Origin: Cyanobacteria bacterium SZAS-4 | GTDB lineage: Bacteria; Cyanobacteriota; Vampirovibrionia; Obscuribacterales; Obscuribacteraceae | Length of the DNA: 64,000 nt | Assembly: GCA_018266255.1 (NCBI GenBank) | Contig: JAFEAT010000014.1 | Span: forward strand, 1 to 64,000 | Reading direction: 5' to 3' | Shown here: in pieces, positions 35,342 through 43,847 of the stretch | Layout of the letters: each line of letters begins with the position of its first letter | How positions within the stretch are numbered: the stretch's first letter is position 1 | Translations under genes and position numbers: made by a program | The notes under the pieces: model-generated | Told to the model about the DNA's origin: nothing | The model's input: only the letters and a program-made list of their open reading frames with translations | The model's database searches: none

Positions 35342-36574
35342 ATGAACGCAGCTCAGGCAGAACAACCTCAATCGATATGGCGCTCGCGGTTTTTGTGGGC
35401 GACAATTTTTCTGCTGGTCGTAGACGTAGCTCTTCTGGTAGCCAATCCGTTTGGCAAAGTCGACCCGGGCAAGCTGCCCTCGCCTCACTCATGGGAGTGG
35501 TGGCGGACGCAATCTTACCTGGCAGCGCCAAAGGCACCAGATGTGGTGCTGTTGGGGTCGTCGCTGGTTATGATTCCAACTCCGATGTTGGATGCGGACT
35601 ACCTGAACAAGCCGTTCGATTGTGTGCACCATGATCATAGTATCTACATGCAAGACCGGCTGGCGGATTTGCTTGGACCTAAGAATCTGTCGTGCATCAA
35701 TTTCGGATTGCCAGGCGGCATGATCTCCGACGACTATATGGTGGCACGATATTTGCTCAACAACGAGCGCAAGCCGAAAGTGGTTGTTTTAGGAATTACG
35801 CTGCGAGATTTTGTCGAGCATCATGTTCAGTATCCTGCCACCAGTCATCCTTATCGCTACTTCAGTCAGTTCATGGATGTGGCCGACATTGTCGATATCG
35901 CCATGCCACAAGCGTGGCAACGAGCTGATTATCTCTGGGGAAGAAACTTTGTTCTCTGGGGAAAACGTTTGCAGATGCAAGCTATTGCAGACGAGGCCGG
36001 CAAGGCTGCTATAGCGCCCCTTCAAAGTGAACGTGTTGCTGTCAATCCCGTCACTGACGCTGAGCGAAACAAAACCCTCGCGGCCAAACTCAAAGCGATT
36101 GCAGAAGAAGGCGAATTTATGATGGAACCGCATAAACTGACACTCTTCGAAGACAATACGAATGAGTATCGCTCGCGATTTCGTGGTGACAAGAGTGAGT
36201 TGTTTAATGCCGAATCGAAATTTCTAGCAAGATTATTGAAATTGCTGCGCGACCGGAACATCGAAGTGCTGGTGGCGAACATGCCGCTCATGCCTGCAAA
36301 CATGGCGGTCATGCCGCCTGGCATGTACGACAAGTACATGGCGATAACAAAGAAATTGGTAGCTGAAAATAACTGCAAGTTTCTGGATCTAAATGATCCA
36401 ACCAAATTCGTACTTAGCGATTTTAGAGACACGGCCCATATGAACGGCAACGGCGGAAAGAAGTTCATCGACTCCGTCGACATGGCAATTTTGCAAGATC
36501 CTGCGCTGCGCTCAGCTCTGACCCGAGGCCAGCAACAGACTTCACTCGCTGGACGCGATTCTACAATTCACTAA
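35342..36574 (+). CDS. Membrane-anchored SGNH-hydrolase-like protein
   Basis: A 410-residue protein with one N-terminal membrane helix (about residues 18-36) and a periplasmic domain. VVLLGSSLVM matches the Ser block of SGNH/DUF1574/AlgX-DltD-like proteins, INFGLPGG the Gly block, and DTAHMNGNGGKKF near the C-terminus the Asp-x-x-His block. Such proteins often act in O-acetylation or envelope polymer transfer; which one is not visible. Start choice is uncertain: ATG 35342 or GTG 35333, neither with a clear ribosome site. It is divergent from the phosphoesterase, with 244 bp between them that includes a TCTGGCG-GTG-CGCCAGA hairpin (35231-35247). Confidence 0.65.
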   Translation: MNAAQAEQPQSIWRSRFLWATIFLLVVDVALLVANPFGKVDPGKLPSPHSWEWWRTQSYLAAPKAPDVVLLGSSLVMIPTPMLDADYLNKPFDCVHHDHSIYMQDRLADLLGPKNLSCINFGLPGGMISDDYMVARYLLNNERKPKVVVLGITLRDFVEHHVQYPATSHPYRYFSQFMDVADIVDIAMPQAWQRADYLWGRNFVLWGKRLQMQAIADEAGKAAIAPLQSERVAVNPVTDAERNKTLAAKLKAIAEEGEFMMEPHKLTLFEDNTNEYRSRFRGDKSELFNAESKFLARLLKLLRDRNIEVLVANMPLMPANMAVMPPGMYDKYMAITKKLVAENNCKFLDLNDPTKFVLSDFRDTAHMNGNGGKKFIDSVDMAILQDPALRSALTRGQQQTSLAGRDSTIH

Positions 36575-36595
36575 TCCACTAATGCGAGTGACCTA

Positions 36596-36937
36596 ATGCC
36601 AGAAGTCGAAAAGTCTGCGGGCAAGAAGAAAAACATGATTTATATGTTGGCTCGCGCTTCTCGTTGTCACAACTGCGACAAGAAACTGGAGCGGGGCGAC
36701 CTCGCTAAGCTCGAAGATAGAGACAACGACAGGGAAGCTTTGTGCCGGAGCTGCGCTCAACTGGATGCGTTTGTGCTTGTGCCCAAAGGCAAAGCCCAGG
36801 TGACACGGCTGGCGACAAAGTATTCCTCGATTAGCTACGTCGTCTTGCAGTGGGACGAGACGTGGAAGTCTTACAATCGTGTCGGTATCTTGGCTGAACC
36901 CGCGGCTGTCGAAAGAGCCGAGAAGGAAACGGCTTAA
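36596..36937 (+). CDS. Small zinc-ribbon protein like the N-terminal part of DUF2293 proteins
   Basis: A 113-residue protein with CHNC and CRSC pairs (about 25 residues apart) forming a probable zinc ribbon, then LDAFVLVPKGKAQVTRLATKYS and WDETWKSYNRVGILAEPAAVERAE. This second part recalls the region before the DUF2293 domain in that family (LDHLVFLPxGDAALTRRA... RYERQG), recalled from family knowledge. The DUF2293 domain itself is absent, and a stop follows, so this is a short stand-alone form. Function is unknown. It follows the SGNH-like gene by 21 bp. Confidence 0.6.
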   Translation: MPEVEKSAGKKKNMIYMLARASRCHNCDKKLERGDLAKLEDRDNDREALCRSCAQLDAFVLVPKGKAQVTRLATKYSSISYVVLQWDETWKSYNRVGILAEPAAVERAEKETA

Positions 36938-37012
36938 GCACCACAGGTAGTGCTGAGTGGGATGGTTGGGCCTCGGTGGTGCTGAATTGGGTGAGCGTGC
37001 TTTTGCAATTCA

Positions 37013-37918
37013 TCAGGATGGGCGACGGTCGTGCGTGAAGTGGAGCTCTTTGGTCCCTTCCACGAGCACTGGATCCATCAGCCCGAAGTGGTAGATCGTC
37101 CAATCCTTAATTTGTCCACGACGCACCACGTGCAATCGTAAGGTCGCGTTCTTCAGGCGCGGTAGTTTAGCCTCTACCTGCTCCCACGGAAGTACTGTGC
37201 CGTCTTCTCTCACTACCTGTCCCGCCTCTGCGGGGTGGAGATAATCAGCAGCATCTTTGCCGAGCGTTTCTTTAATCGCATCATCGGTTGATTCTTCTGG
37301 TGGCAACTTTTCTTGTGAGGCTTTCTTGCCGCCGTCTTTTTGAAGCGCTTCGAACTCTGTTGCTGCTTCTGGAGGAAGTGGCTCAGTCGGCGGCGCTATG
37401 CTGCCTGGCTTGATGCTGGGGCGAAATCGAAGCGTAAAACCCTTCCAGGAATCATTGTCAGGATCTTGTAAAAACTTGTCGAATTCAGCTTCAGTCATTT
37501 TTTTTCCGTAGGCCATCTGAAGTGGCAAAAACACTGGCGAATATCGTGATGCATCGAACGAGATCGGCACGTCGACTGCAGAATCTTCGGGTCGTTCCCA
37601 CGGAACCAGATAAGACTTGGTATTTTCCATTTTTGTCGCTGTTGGTTTTCCGATCTCAAAATCATGTCCAGTCATAAATGCAAGATTTGGTTCTTGACCT
37701 GACTGATAGATCAAGTATGATCCCCAACCACCTTTAGCCGGGCAGCGACAGGCGTTTCCGCCGAAATGCTTGACTGTTTTTGCAAGTTTGCCAGATTTGA
37801 TATCTGTTAAAAATGTGATCGCTTCGTCTTTCGGATCAGCGAAGACCAACGACGAGATCCACGTACTGGCAGAGATAATTGCAAGTAGAATAAAGAGCAA
37901 CGGGTAGGCAAATCTCAT
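37013..37918 (-). CDS. Secreted hypothetical protein
   Basis: A 301-residue protein with a clear signal peptide (MRFAYPLLFILLAIISASTW, cleavage near VFADPK). The N-terminal region has NACRCPAKGGWGSYL, with two cysteines that may pair. A low-complexity Pro/Glu region (about residues 180-220) separates it from a C-terminal part with beta strands. No family is recognised. GAGG lies 8 bases before the start. It is convergent to the small zinc-ribbon gene and divergent from the polytopic membrane protein. Confidence 0.65.
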   Translation of the reverse strand: MRFAYPLLFILLAIISASTWISSLVFADPKDEAITFLTDIKSGKLAKTVKHFGGNACRCPAKGGWGSYLIYQSGQEPNLAFMTGHDFEIGKPTATKMENTKSYLVPWERPEDSAVDVPISFDASRYSPVFLPLQMAYGKKMTEAEFDKFLQDPDNDSWKGFTLRFRPSIKPGSIAPPTEPLPPEAATEFEALQKDGGKKASQEKLPPEESTDDAIKETLGKDAADYLHPAEAGQVVREDGTVLPWEQVEAKLPRLKNATLRLHVVRRGQIKDWTIYHFGLMDPVLVEGTKELHFTHDRRPS

Positions 37919-37981
37919 AAGCCAGCCTCTTGAAATACAGTCTCAGTCTAACACGCTACATCTATACGGGGTGAGGATCAC

Positions 37982-39418
37982 ATGGCTACGCTGTCGACCA
38001 ATACACTGATCCTGTTTTTCGGAACCGCAGCTCTTGTGTTTTCCTGGTTTTTTGTACGAGGCAAACAATGGTCCGAGTTGTCGGCTAAAACGATGGCACC
38101 GTCGATGAAAGCAGCGGTGTTTGTCTTATTGCCCTTCTTGGCATTGTTTGGTCTGGCGCAACTTGGTTCGCTCACCATTGCCAGTAGCGTGCTCTATTTC
38201 GCCCCAGCGATGCTGGTGCCGTTTATCTTATCTCGTTTGAACTTCTTGCCATTCGAGCGATCGATATTGATGTTGGCGATGTTCGTCGGCACCTGCATGG
38301 TGCTTCCTGCTGATTCCGAACCGGCTGTGGCGGCGATGATTGCAGGACTCTTCGTCTGGAAAATATCAGATAACCTCTTACTTCCAGAGAAATCTACATT
38401 AGAGGATCTCTTGCCAAGCTTGATTTGGCTGACCAGTGTCTATTGGTCTCATGTCGGTGGTGGCACAATCAACGGCACCATTCAAGAGTCGGTTGTTCTT
38501 GGCACCATTGTCGTATCGATGTTCCTTCGATGGGTGCAAAGACCGCTTTTCGCTAAAGGCGACAAAGTCTATTTGAAGCGTATTGTGCTGGCTCTGACAG
38601 GTGGGTTATCTGTTTTGTGTGTAATCACCAAGGTGATTGAGGCAGCGACAATGCCGAAGGTGGCCGCTGTCGCTGGTGCTGGATTCATCTTCGCTTATCT
38701 GTTGCAAACCACCGATGATAAAGAGGAAGATGCAACCGTAAAAGGGCTCAAACAGCTCATTTACATCGGCATCTTTACGCTCGTAGCCAGTCGTCTTTTC
38801 GGTATGCTTGGTGTACTCGTGCTGTCCGGAACTATGCTTGTAGCCACCAAATCTGGTACTGCTCACCTGGCTGGAATGTTCTGGGCGATTAAGGCTTTGA
38901 TTCAAACATTCGTTGCGCAATACAATCCTAACGTCACGGGTGTAAATTTGACCCACAGCTACGTCAGTGCTGCTCTGTATGCCGGATTTCTGCTAGTGGT
39001 GGTACTCAGTGTTTTCATCAGGGATTCAAAGGAAAAGCGCTGGTTGACGGTGCTCTTGCTGGGCGGTGCCGTGGCACTACCTGTAGGGTCAAATTACTTC
39101 GTTCATCCTGAACCGACTTCTGCTATGTTGATTGCCGCATCAGTGGCAGCAATCTTGATGTGTGCAATGTGCTCAGCACTTTATCAACGAGCTGTTGAAG
39201 CACACGAAAATTTGATCCTTATTCCTGGCGTCATGGCTGCCAGTGCCTTGTTGTCGCATGAGTTGTTAGAGCTTGGTCAAGCTTCGACTGCCCACGACCG
39301 GTTAATTGCCATTGGTGCACTGGCAACATTGGTTGTGATTCTCGGTATCGTCAATCACTTTATTTTCAACAATCCGAAGAAAAGCCAGCCGCAAGTGCCA
39401 GTAACCAGTGAAACCTAG
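37982..39418 (+). CDS. Polytopic membrane protein
   Basis: A 478-residue protein with about 12-14 hydrophobic segments across its length and only short loops, ending in a polar tail (NNPKKSQPQVPVTSET). It has no recognisable transport or ATPase motif. A ribosome site GAGGA lies 7 bases before the ATG at 37982. It is likely to be an integral inner-membrane protein of unknown function. The gene ends 52 bp from the stop of the convergent TadG-like gene; this gap contains TGCCTGGTGC twice. Confidence 0.7.
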   Translation: MATLSTNTLILFFGTAALVFSWFFVRGKQWSELSAKTMAPSMKAAVFVLLPFLALFGLAQLGSLTIASSVLYFAPAMLVPFILSRLNFLPFERSILMLAMFVGTCMVLPADSEPAVAAMIAGLFVWKISDNLLLPEKSTLEDLLPSLIWLTSVYWSHVGGGTINGTIQESVVLGTIVVSMFLRWVQRPLFAKGDKVYLKRIVLALTGGLSVLCVITKVIEAATMPKVAAVAGAGFIFAYLLQTTDDKEEDATVKGLKQLIYIGIFTLVASRLFGMLGVLVLSGTMLVATKSGTAHLAGMFWAIKALIQTFVAQYNPNVTGVNLTHSYVSAALYAGFLLVVVLSVFIRDSKEKRWLTVLLLGGAVALPVGSNYFVHPEPTSAMLIAASVAAILMCAMCSALYQRAVEAHENLILIPGVMAASALLSHELLELGQASTAHDRLIAIGALATLVVILGIVNHFIFNNPKKSQPQVPVTSET

Positions 39419-39470
39419 TAGTTGCCTGGTGCTTGCCTGGTGCCAACTAGCAGTATTTCTTCGTTGAAGA

Positions 39471-41660
39471 TTACTTGTTTAGCAGGTCGTCGGTTACGGT
39501 TACTGTATCTGTCGTGAAGTATGTTTTCAATGCTCCACCGGTTTTTGCGCCCACATAGCCGATGTCTGACTTAGTGCCAAGTACGTTTGTAAGTGCGTCC
39601 AATACAGAACCGGTTACTTGTAGTTGACGTCTGAAGCGAATGCTGCCAGTGAGCCCAGTACTTTCATATGTAGGGCGCATGGTCGGTGCTCCTGAGTTGT
39701 ACTTGAATGTTAGAGTTGGTTCGGCTGGTGCAATCGTGTCGCCGAAGTCGCTCTGTGCGCCAAGCAAGGGATTCGCGCCACCACCTTTCGGTCCAGGTGG
39801 AGGACCTTTCGCGCCCATGCCACCAGCTCCATATTCATTTGATTGGCGAGACAAAGCGATGTTGCTTTCACCTTTTTTCAAAGCTACAAGCGTGTCATTG
39901 AGGGGTTCCCCACCGTGCTTACCTTCATTTGGCGTACCGACTTCTAGCACCCTGCATTGATCTCTTACATACACATCGATAGCGGTTGTGAAAATGATAT
40001 TGCCTCCAGGAATTCCTGGTCCCTTGGGCGGTCCTTTCGGTCCTGGTTTGCCGAATCCGGTACCCCCACCACCATTGCCGATATCAGGCAGAGTTACATT
40101 GGCAAATGTCAGCGTCCCTAAAGCTGGCATGACAAAATCGTTTACCGCTGGGGGTCCAACTGCGCTGCCGAGTTTTTCTGCATACAACTGTTTATCACCC
40201 ACCACTTCGTATGGATATGGTGCTACTGGTTGGCTCTTATAGACAACGCTGCCGTTCTGATTGAATTTGTAGATGTGCATCACGCCAAAGGGAATTTGCG
40301 GACCCTTCACTAAAGCCGTTAAGTTTGTGTTTGCCAGCGGGTTTGTCGTCAACTCGGTGATCCAATCAATTGTGGCAACGTTCGGTGGATTGAAGTCAGT
40401 TTTTTGGGTGTTGACTACGTCAGTTATGTTGACTTTTACGCCTGCGCGACGTATCCAGTCATACAGAGTGATGCGCCACGCATCAGCAATCTTGTTCTCG
40501 TTCACCACAGTGGCTGGCCATGCTGGACAGTTGGTGTCAAGCGACGAGCCTGCGTCTGACGGATAGTCACCCACCGCCGACAGTGCGTCGCAGTCTTGAC
40601 CTGCGTTCATATATGGCGTCGTGAGCAGGTACGCTGGATTTTTGAAACCAGGCAAAATGCCGTCGGGAAACTCAATAGCGATTGCACCGGGGGCTGGTTT
40701 AACATCAAACACGCTCGACGGCTGCGCGCATGCCGCACTGTGGAAAATGGCTCCATTTGGTGTTTGCGACGTCTTGATGATTTGGTCAGCTTCTGCTTTA
40801 ACGATTGCAGGAACGTGATACGCAACACCTGCCGCACTTGCGGTGAAATCCTTCACGTCGATTAAGCGGGCGCTCGAACCTATGCCACCAAATACGAAAT
40901 TCATTTTGCCCGTTGGCACGTCTACAGGAATGTTGACATAGGACTTGTACTGGTTGTTTTGCTGAAGTGTCGGATCGACTGGATAGGTGCCGCTTGGTTG
41001 AGGCACTGGGATATTCGTTTCTGCTGGAGTTGAAAGTTCCCCGACAGACAAGGCAAGTGAATTCGGAACGTAAGATGACGATCCTGACATTCTGATCGCA
41101 TTTTGAATGTAGGCATTTTGTGCGTCCTGGTAGACGTCAAGCTTGTTATTGTCTCTGTCGATAGCCATCGGAGAACCAGTGGGAGTACACGCGGCTTTCA
41201 ACACTGTGCTGAGCTGCGTGATGACGCTCTTAGTGTTGTCCAGGTCGAGCTGAACAAGCTCAGTCCACACTGGTGAACTGTCGATCTTATATAGCTCTGT
41301 GGCGACGATCGCATCTGCGCGTGCTGTGCCGATGAGAGTGTTTATTCCTCTAACCGGAAGAAAATATCGATCGCCTGCTACTGTCACTTTTCCAATCGGA
41401 GCCTGGTCTGACAGTGAAACATAACCGAACTCAACAGTTGGTATGACGATAGCACTCAGATCGGACGCAGCAGCAAGCGCGGCCGCTTCAATTGCTTTCT
41501 TTTGCTCAGAGTTACTACCAAGCAAGCGAGCATAATTCAAACAGAAAAAAATCAACGCTACGATCAGACCAACCGTTATGGCCGCGATCAGAACGAGCAT
41601 GTTCCCATTTTGCGATCTGTTCCGGGGGGCCTTAAAACTCTTTGAGTTCGGCTTTCGCAT
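39471..41660 (-). CDS. Large TadG-like secreted protein, paralogue 1
   Basis: A 729-residue protein with a basic leader, one membrane helix (about residues 20-44) and the TadG-like NYARLLGSNSEQKKAIEAAALAAASDLSAI. The rest is a very long extracellular part including FGGIGSSARL, QIIKTSQTPNGA, GKHGGEPLNDTLV and, near residues 545-570, a collagen-like Gly-x-Pro run (GKPGPKGPP). It is closely related over its length to the protein at 45226-47382. These are probably surface or pilus-tip proteins. The start has GAGGTG a few bases upstream. Confidence 0.7.
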   Translation of the reverse strand: MRKPNSKSFKAPRNRSQNGNMLVLIAAITVGLIVALIFFCLNYARLLGSNSEQKKAIEAAALAAASDLSAIVIPTVEFGYVSLSDQAPIGKVTVAGDRYFLPVRGINTLIGTARADAIVATELYKIDSSPVWTELVQLDLDNTKSVITQLSTVLKAACTPTGSPMAIDRDNNKLDVYQDAQNAYIQNAIRMSGSSSYVPNSLALSVGELSTPAETNIPVPQPSGTYPVDPTLQQNNQYKSYVNIPVDVPTGKMNFVFGGIGSSARLIDVKDFTASAAGVAYHVPAIVKAEADQIIKTSQTPNGAIFHSAACAQPSSVFDVKPAPGAIAIEFPDGILPGFKNPAYLLTTPYMNAGQDCDALSAVGDYPSDAGSSLDTNCPAWPATVVNENKIADAWRITLYDWIRRAGVKVNITDVVNTQKTDFNPPNVATIDWITELTTNPLANTNLTALVKGPQIPFGVMHIYKFNQNGSVVYKSQPVAPYPYEVVGDKQLYAEKLGSAVGPPAVNDFVMPALGTLTFANVTLPDIGNGGGGTGFGKPGPKGPPKGPGIPGGNIIFTTAIDVYVRDQCRVLEVGTPNEGKHGGEPLNDTLVALKKGESNIALSRQSNEYGAGGMGAKGPPPGPKGGGANPLLGAQSDFGDTIAPAEPTLTFKYNSGAPTMRPTYESTGLTGSIRFRRQLQVTGSVLDALTNVLGTKSDIGYVGAKTGGALKTYFTTDTVTVTDDLLNK

Positions 41661-41765
41661 TTACACCTCAGGGTGATGCGCAGACGTAGATATGATGCCA
41701 GAAGTGGAGGGGTCTTAGACTATGTTCCCAAGACTGCTGCAGACGAATCAGCGACCGGCCACAGT

Positions 41766-42575
41766 TTAATGATCTGATTTCTCGTATCGCTCCCGTGCAA
41801 GCTTGATCGCGTCTGGAACAGGTATCTTTGCATAGCCGTGCTGAGTAATATCATCGTAGTTCTTGGACAGTTCATTGACGACTAACACTGTCTTTTCAGT
41901 ATATTTCTTGCAGACTTCGCGTGCTGCCAGGTCGACCGCGGCAGTCGTAGCTTCGGCAGTGCTCGTGCCTGTGCCGTTAAATTTTTTGCCGATCACCGAC
42001 TTGCATGCTTCCTTGGCTATGTTTCCAGCGCCAGCGTAGATTTTTTTGACAATTTCAACGTGTCCATTTTCGTGTTCTTCCGTTTGGCGAATATCGCCAT
42101 TTTTACCGACTCGCACAGTGATCGGGCAGGAAATTGTCAGCGTTACTTTTGTCACTGTAATAGTCACTTCGTTCGATGTTATCGGTTTTGTTGCGACACT
42201 GTATACGAAGTCTGGATAACAATGGAAGAACCACTCAGTCAGACCCCTGGATGAATGGGCATTTTGATGCTCAATGAAGTTTCCATGTTCGACGTAAATA
42301 GGTTTTTGCACGACTACAACTGCCTGCGCTGGAGCGAGTGGTGTTGAAGGTGGTGAATTCGATTCAACGCTAGTCTTGCCGCAGCCGCTTATCAACAGAC
42401 AGATCAAGATTGCTGCAAAAGGCTCTGTCATTCCGTATTTTGTTATGATTTTGGTTGAAGCAGCCCGGGTCGCCACCGAATTTGGTACCATGTAACTTGC
42501 TGCTGCCCAGGCGCTTAAACCGGCTTGCGCGCTTAAGCACTTACTCACACCTTTGTCACCGTTCGATAGCTGCAT
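41766..42575 (-). CDS. DUF922-like lipoprotein with HENGH motif, paralogue 1
   Basis: A 269-residue frame. The ATG at 42575 overlaps the upstream paralogue's stop by one base (TAATG), suggesting coupling. A lipobox LLISGC occurs at residues 59-64, which would imply a shorter N-terminus (ATG at 42491 or 42431). The domain resembles DUF922 secreted zinc-dependent proteases: EEHENGHVEIVKKIYAG contains H-E-x-G-H and a following helix. Residues up to CYPDF form a beta-rich N-terminal part. It is 60 residues longer than its neighbour mainly in its N-terminus. Predicted location is the outer or inner membrane surface. Confidence 0.65.
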   Translation of the reverse strand: MQLSNGDKGVSKCLSAQAGLSAWAAASYMVPNSVATRAASTKIITKYGMTEPFAAILICLLISGCGKTSVESNSPPSTPLAPAQAVVVVQKPIYVEHGNFIEHQNAHSSRGLTEWFFHCYPDFVYSVATKPITSNEVTITVTKVTLTISCPITVRVGKNGDIRQTEEHENGHVEIVKKIYAGAGNIAKEACKSVIGKKFNGTGTSTAEATTAAVDLAAREVCKKYTEKTVLVVNELSKNYDDITQHGYAKIPVPDAIKLARERYEKSDH

Positions 42576-43252
42576 TAAGGCGTCTTACTCTCTCGTGTGT
42601 ATTTCTCGAAGGAGAGCTTAATTGCCTCTTTGACAGAGACTGGGGCTCGTCCGTGATATGTGATGTCATCAAAGTTTTTCGACAGGGCATTTACAGCGTC
42701 TACGGTTTTTGCTCGATAGAGCTGGCACACTTGCCGATATACTTTGTCACTCGCGTCAGCAATGGCATCTTCTCTGCTTACTCCTGTGCCTTCAAAACGT
42801 GCGTCGATTACAGTTTCGCAGGCTTCTCTGGCGGCATCCTCAGCCTTCTCGTAAACTTGTTTGACTATTTGGATGTGACCGTTCTCGTGATCGACAGTTT
42901 TCTTGCCTGCCAGTTTTCCGATCCTGACAGTGATTGGCAACGATATGGTGAGAGTGATTTTTCTGACCAGGATGGTAACAGTTGTTTTCTCTGCTGTTTT
43001 TGTACTTTTAAGCTCGTACTCTAGACTGGGATAACAGTGGAAAACCCAATCGGTGAGTCCACGTGATGATTGCAGATTACTGTATTCGATAAACCCGCCT
43101 CTGCTGATGTAGGCCGGCTTCTTCACGATAGTCACTGCTACCTTGGAATGGAGCTGTGGCTTTGGAGAATCTGACTCTCTTTGCGAAGAAGCGCCAGTGC
43201 AGCTCGCCATCGAGATCGAGAAGGCAGTCAATGCAAGTAACCTGAAAAACAT
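42575..43252 (-). CDS. DUF922-like lipoprotein with HENGH motif, paralogue 2
   Basis: A 225-residue lipoprotein: signal peptide with lipobox SMASC near residue 18, Ser/Pro linker, then a domain paralogous to the downstream protein (SRGLTDWVFHCYPS and DHENGHIQIVKQVYEKAEDAAREAC). H-E-x-G-H is intact. Such proteins are called DUF922, predicted secreted metalloproteases; substrate unknown. The start has no strong ribosome site. The two genes probably arose by tandem duplication. They are in a - block with the TadG-like gene that follows at 41660. Confidence 0.7.
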   Translation of the reverse strand: MFFRLLALTAFSISMASCTGASSQRESDSPKPQLHSKVAVTIVKKPAYISRGGFIEYSNLQSSRGLTDWVFHCYPSLEYELKSTKTAEKTTVTILVRKITLTISLPITVRIGKLAGKKTVDHENGHIQIVKQVYEKAEDAAREACETVIDARFEGTGVSREDAIADASDKVYRQVCQLYRAKTVDAVNALSKNFDDITYHGRAPVSVKEAIKLSFEKYTRESKTP

Positions 43253-43285
43253 TGTGGAGTATGCCGTACAGCCGCCTCTAGCGTT

Positions 43286-43756
43286 CTATTCTTTGGGGAT
43301 GAATTCAGGATGCTTCGCTTGAATTCGAGCTAACCGGTGTTCTAGTTTGAGCGCCTCTGTTTTTTGGTCATGGGCTAAAAGTTGCTGAATGAAATATTGC
43401 AGTGTGTCTGCAAATCTCTTATTATCCTCGACTTTGACGCTGGAATCCTGTGCTCGCGTGGACAATTCTTTTTCTAACTCGCTCAGATAGAGATCTGGAT
43501 TATTGAGAACGCTTTGAAATTTTAGCGGTTCGAATCCATAGACCCAGCGACTAACCTGTTTTTTCTCCAGTTTTAGATTGGTAAGCGGAAAATCTTCAAC
43601 TGAGTCTGATTTGTCTTTGTTGGACGTACGCTTGTTTTGCGTTGCTTTTGCGGAAGATTGAGCGCTCATCGAACCAATCAACAGAAGAACGACCACCAGT
43701 GGTTGCAACTTGAGGACGAGATTGTGCAATTTGTTTGATAGCAAAAGCACCTCCAA
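43286..43756 (-). CDS. Secreted small hypothetical protein
   Basis: A 156-residue protein with a hydrophobic N-terminal segment (about residues 17-34, LQPLVVVLLLIGSMSAQ, with cleavage possible after SAQ) and a helical charged remainder ending KHPEFIPKE. No family is recognised. The start codon is TTG at 43756 with no ideal ribosome site; a shorter form is possible. It precedes the DUF922-like pair in the same direction by 33 bp and is divergent from the carboxylase-like gene. Confidence 0.55.
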   Translation of the reverse strand: MEVLLLSNKLHNLVLKLQPLVVVLLLIGSMSAQSSAKATQNKRTSNKDKSDSVEDFPLTNLKLEKKQVSRWVYGFEPLKFQSVLNNPDLYLSELEKELSTRAQDSSVKVEDNKRFADTLQYFIQQLLAHDQKTEALKLEHRLARIQAKHPEFIPKE

Positions 43757-43847
43757 TTGACTCTCTCAATGAATAGACTATGATCATATCAGCACCATAC
43801 CCGGTTGTGGTTCGTTGACTCTAGCCGAGAATTTTGATGCTCTCAGT

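Noticed and set aside
35097..35537. 146-codon frame on - overlapping the SGNH-like gene
   Set aside because: Mostly antisense to the SGNH gene, without ribosome site or domain; composition atypical.
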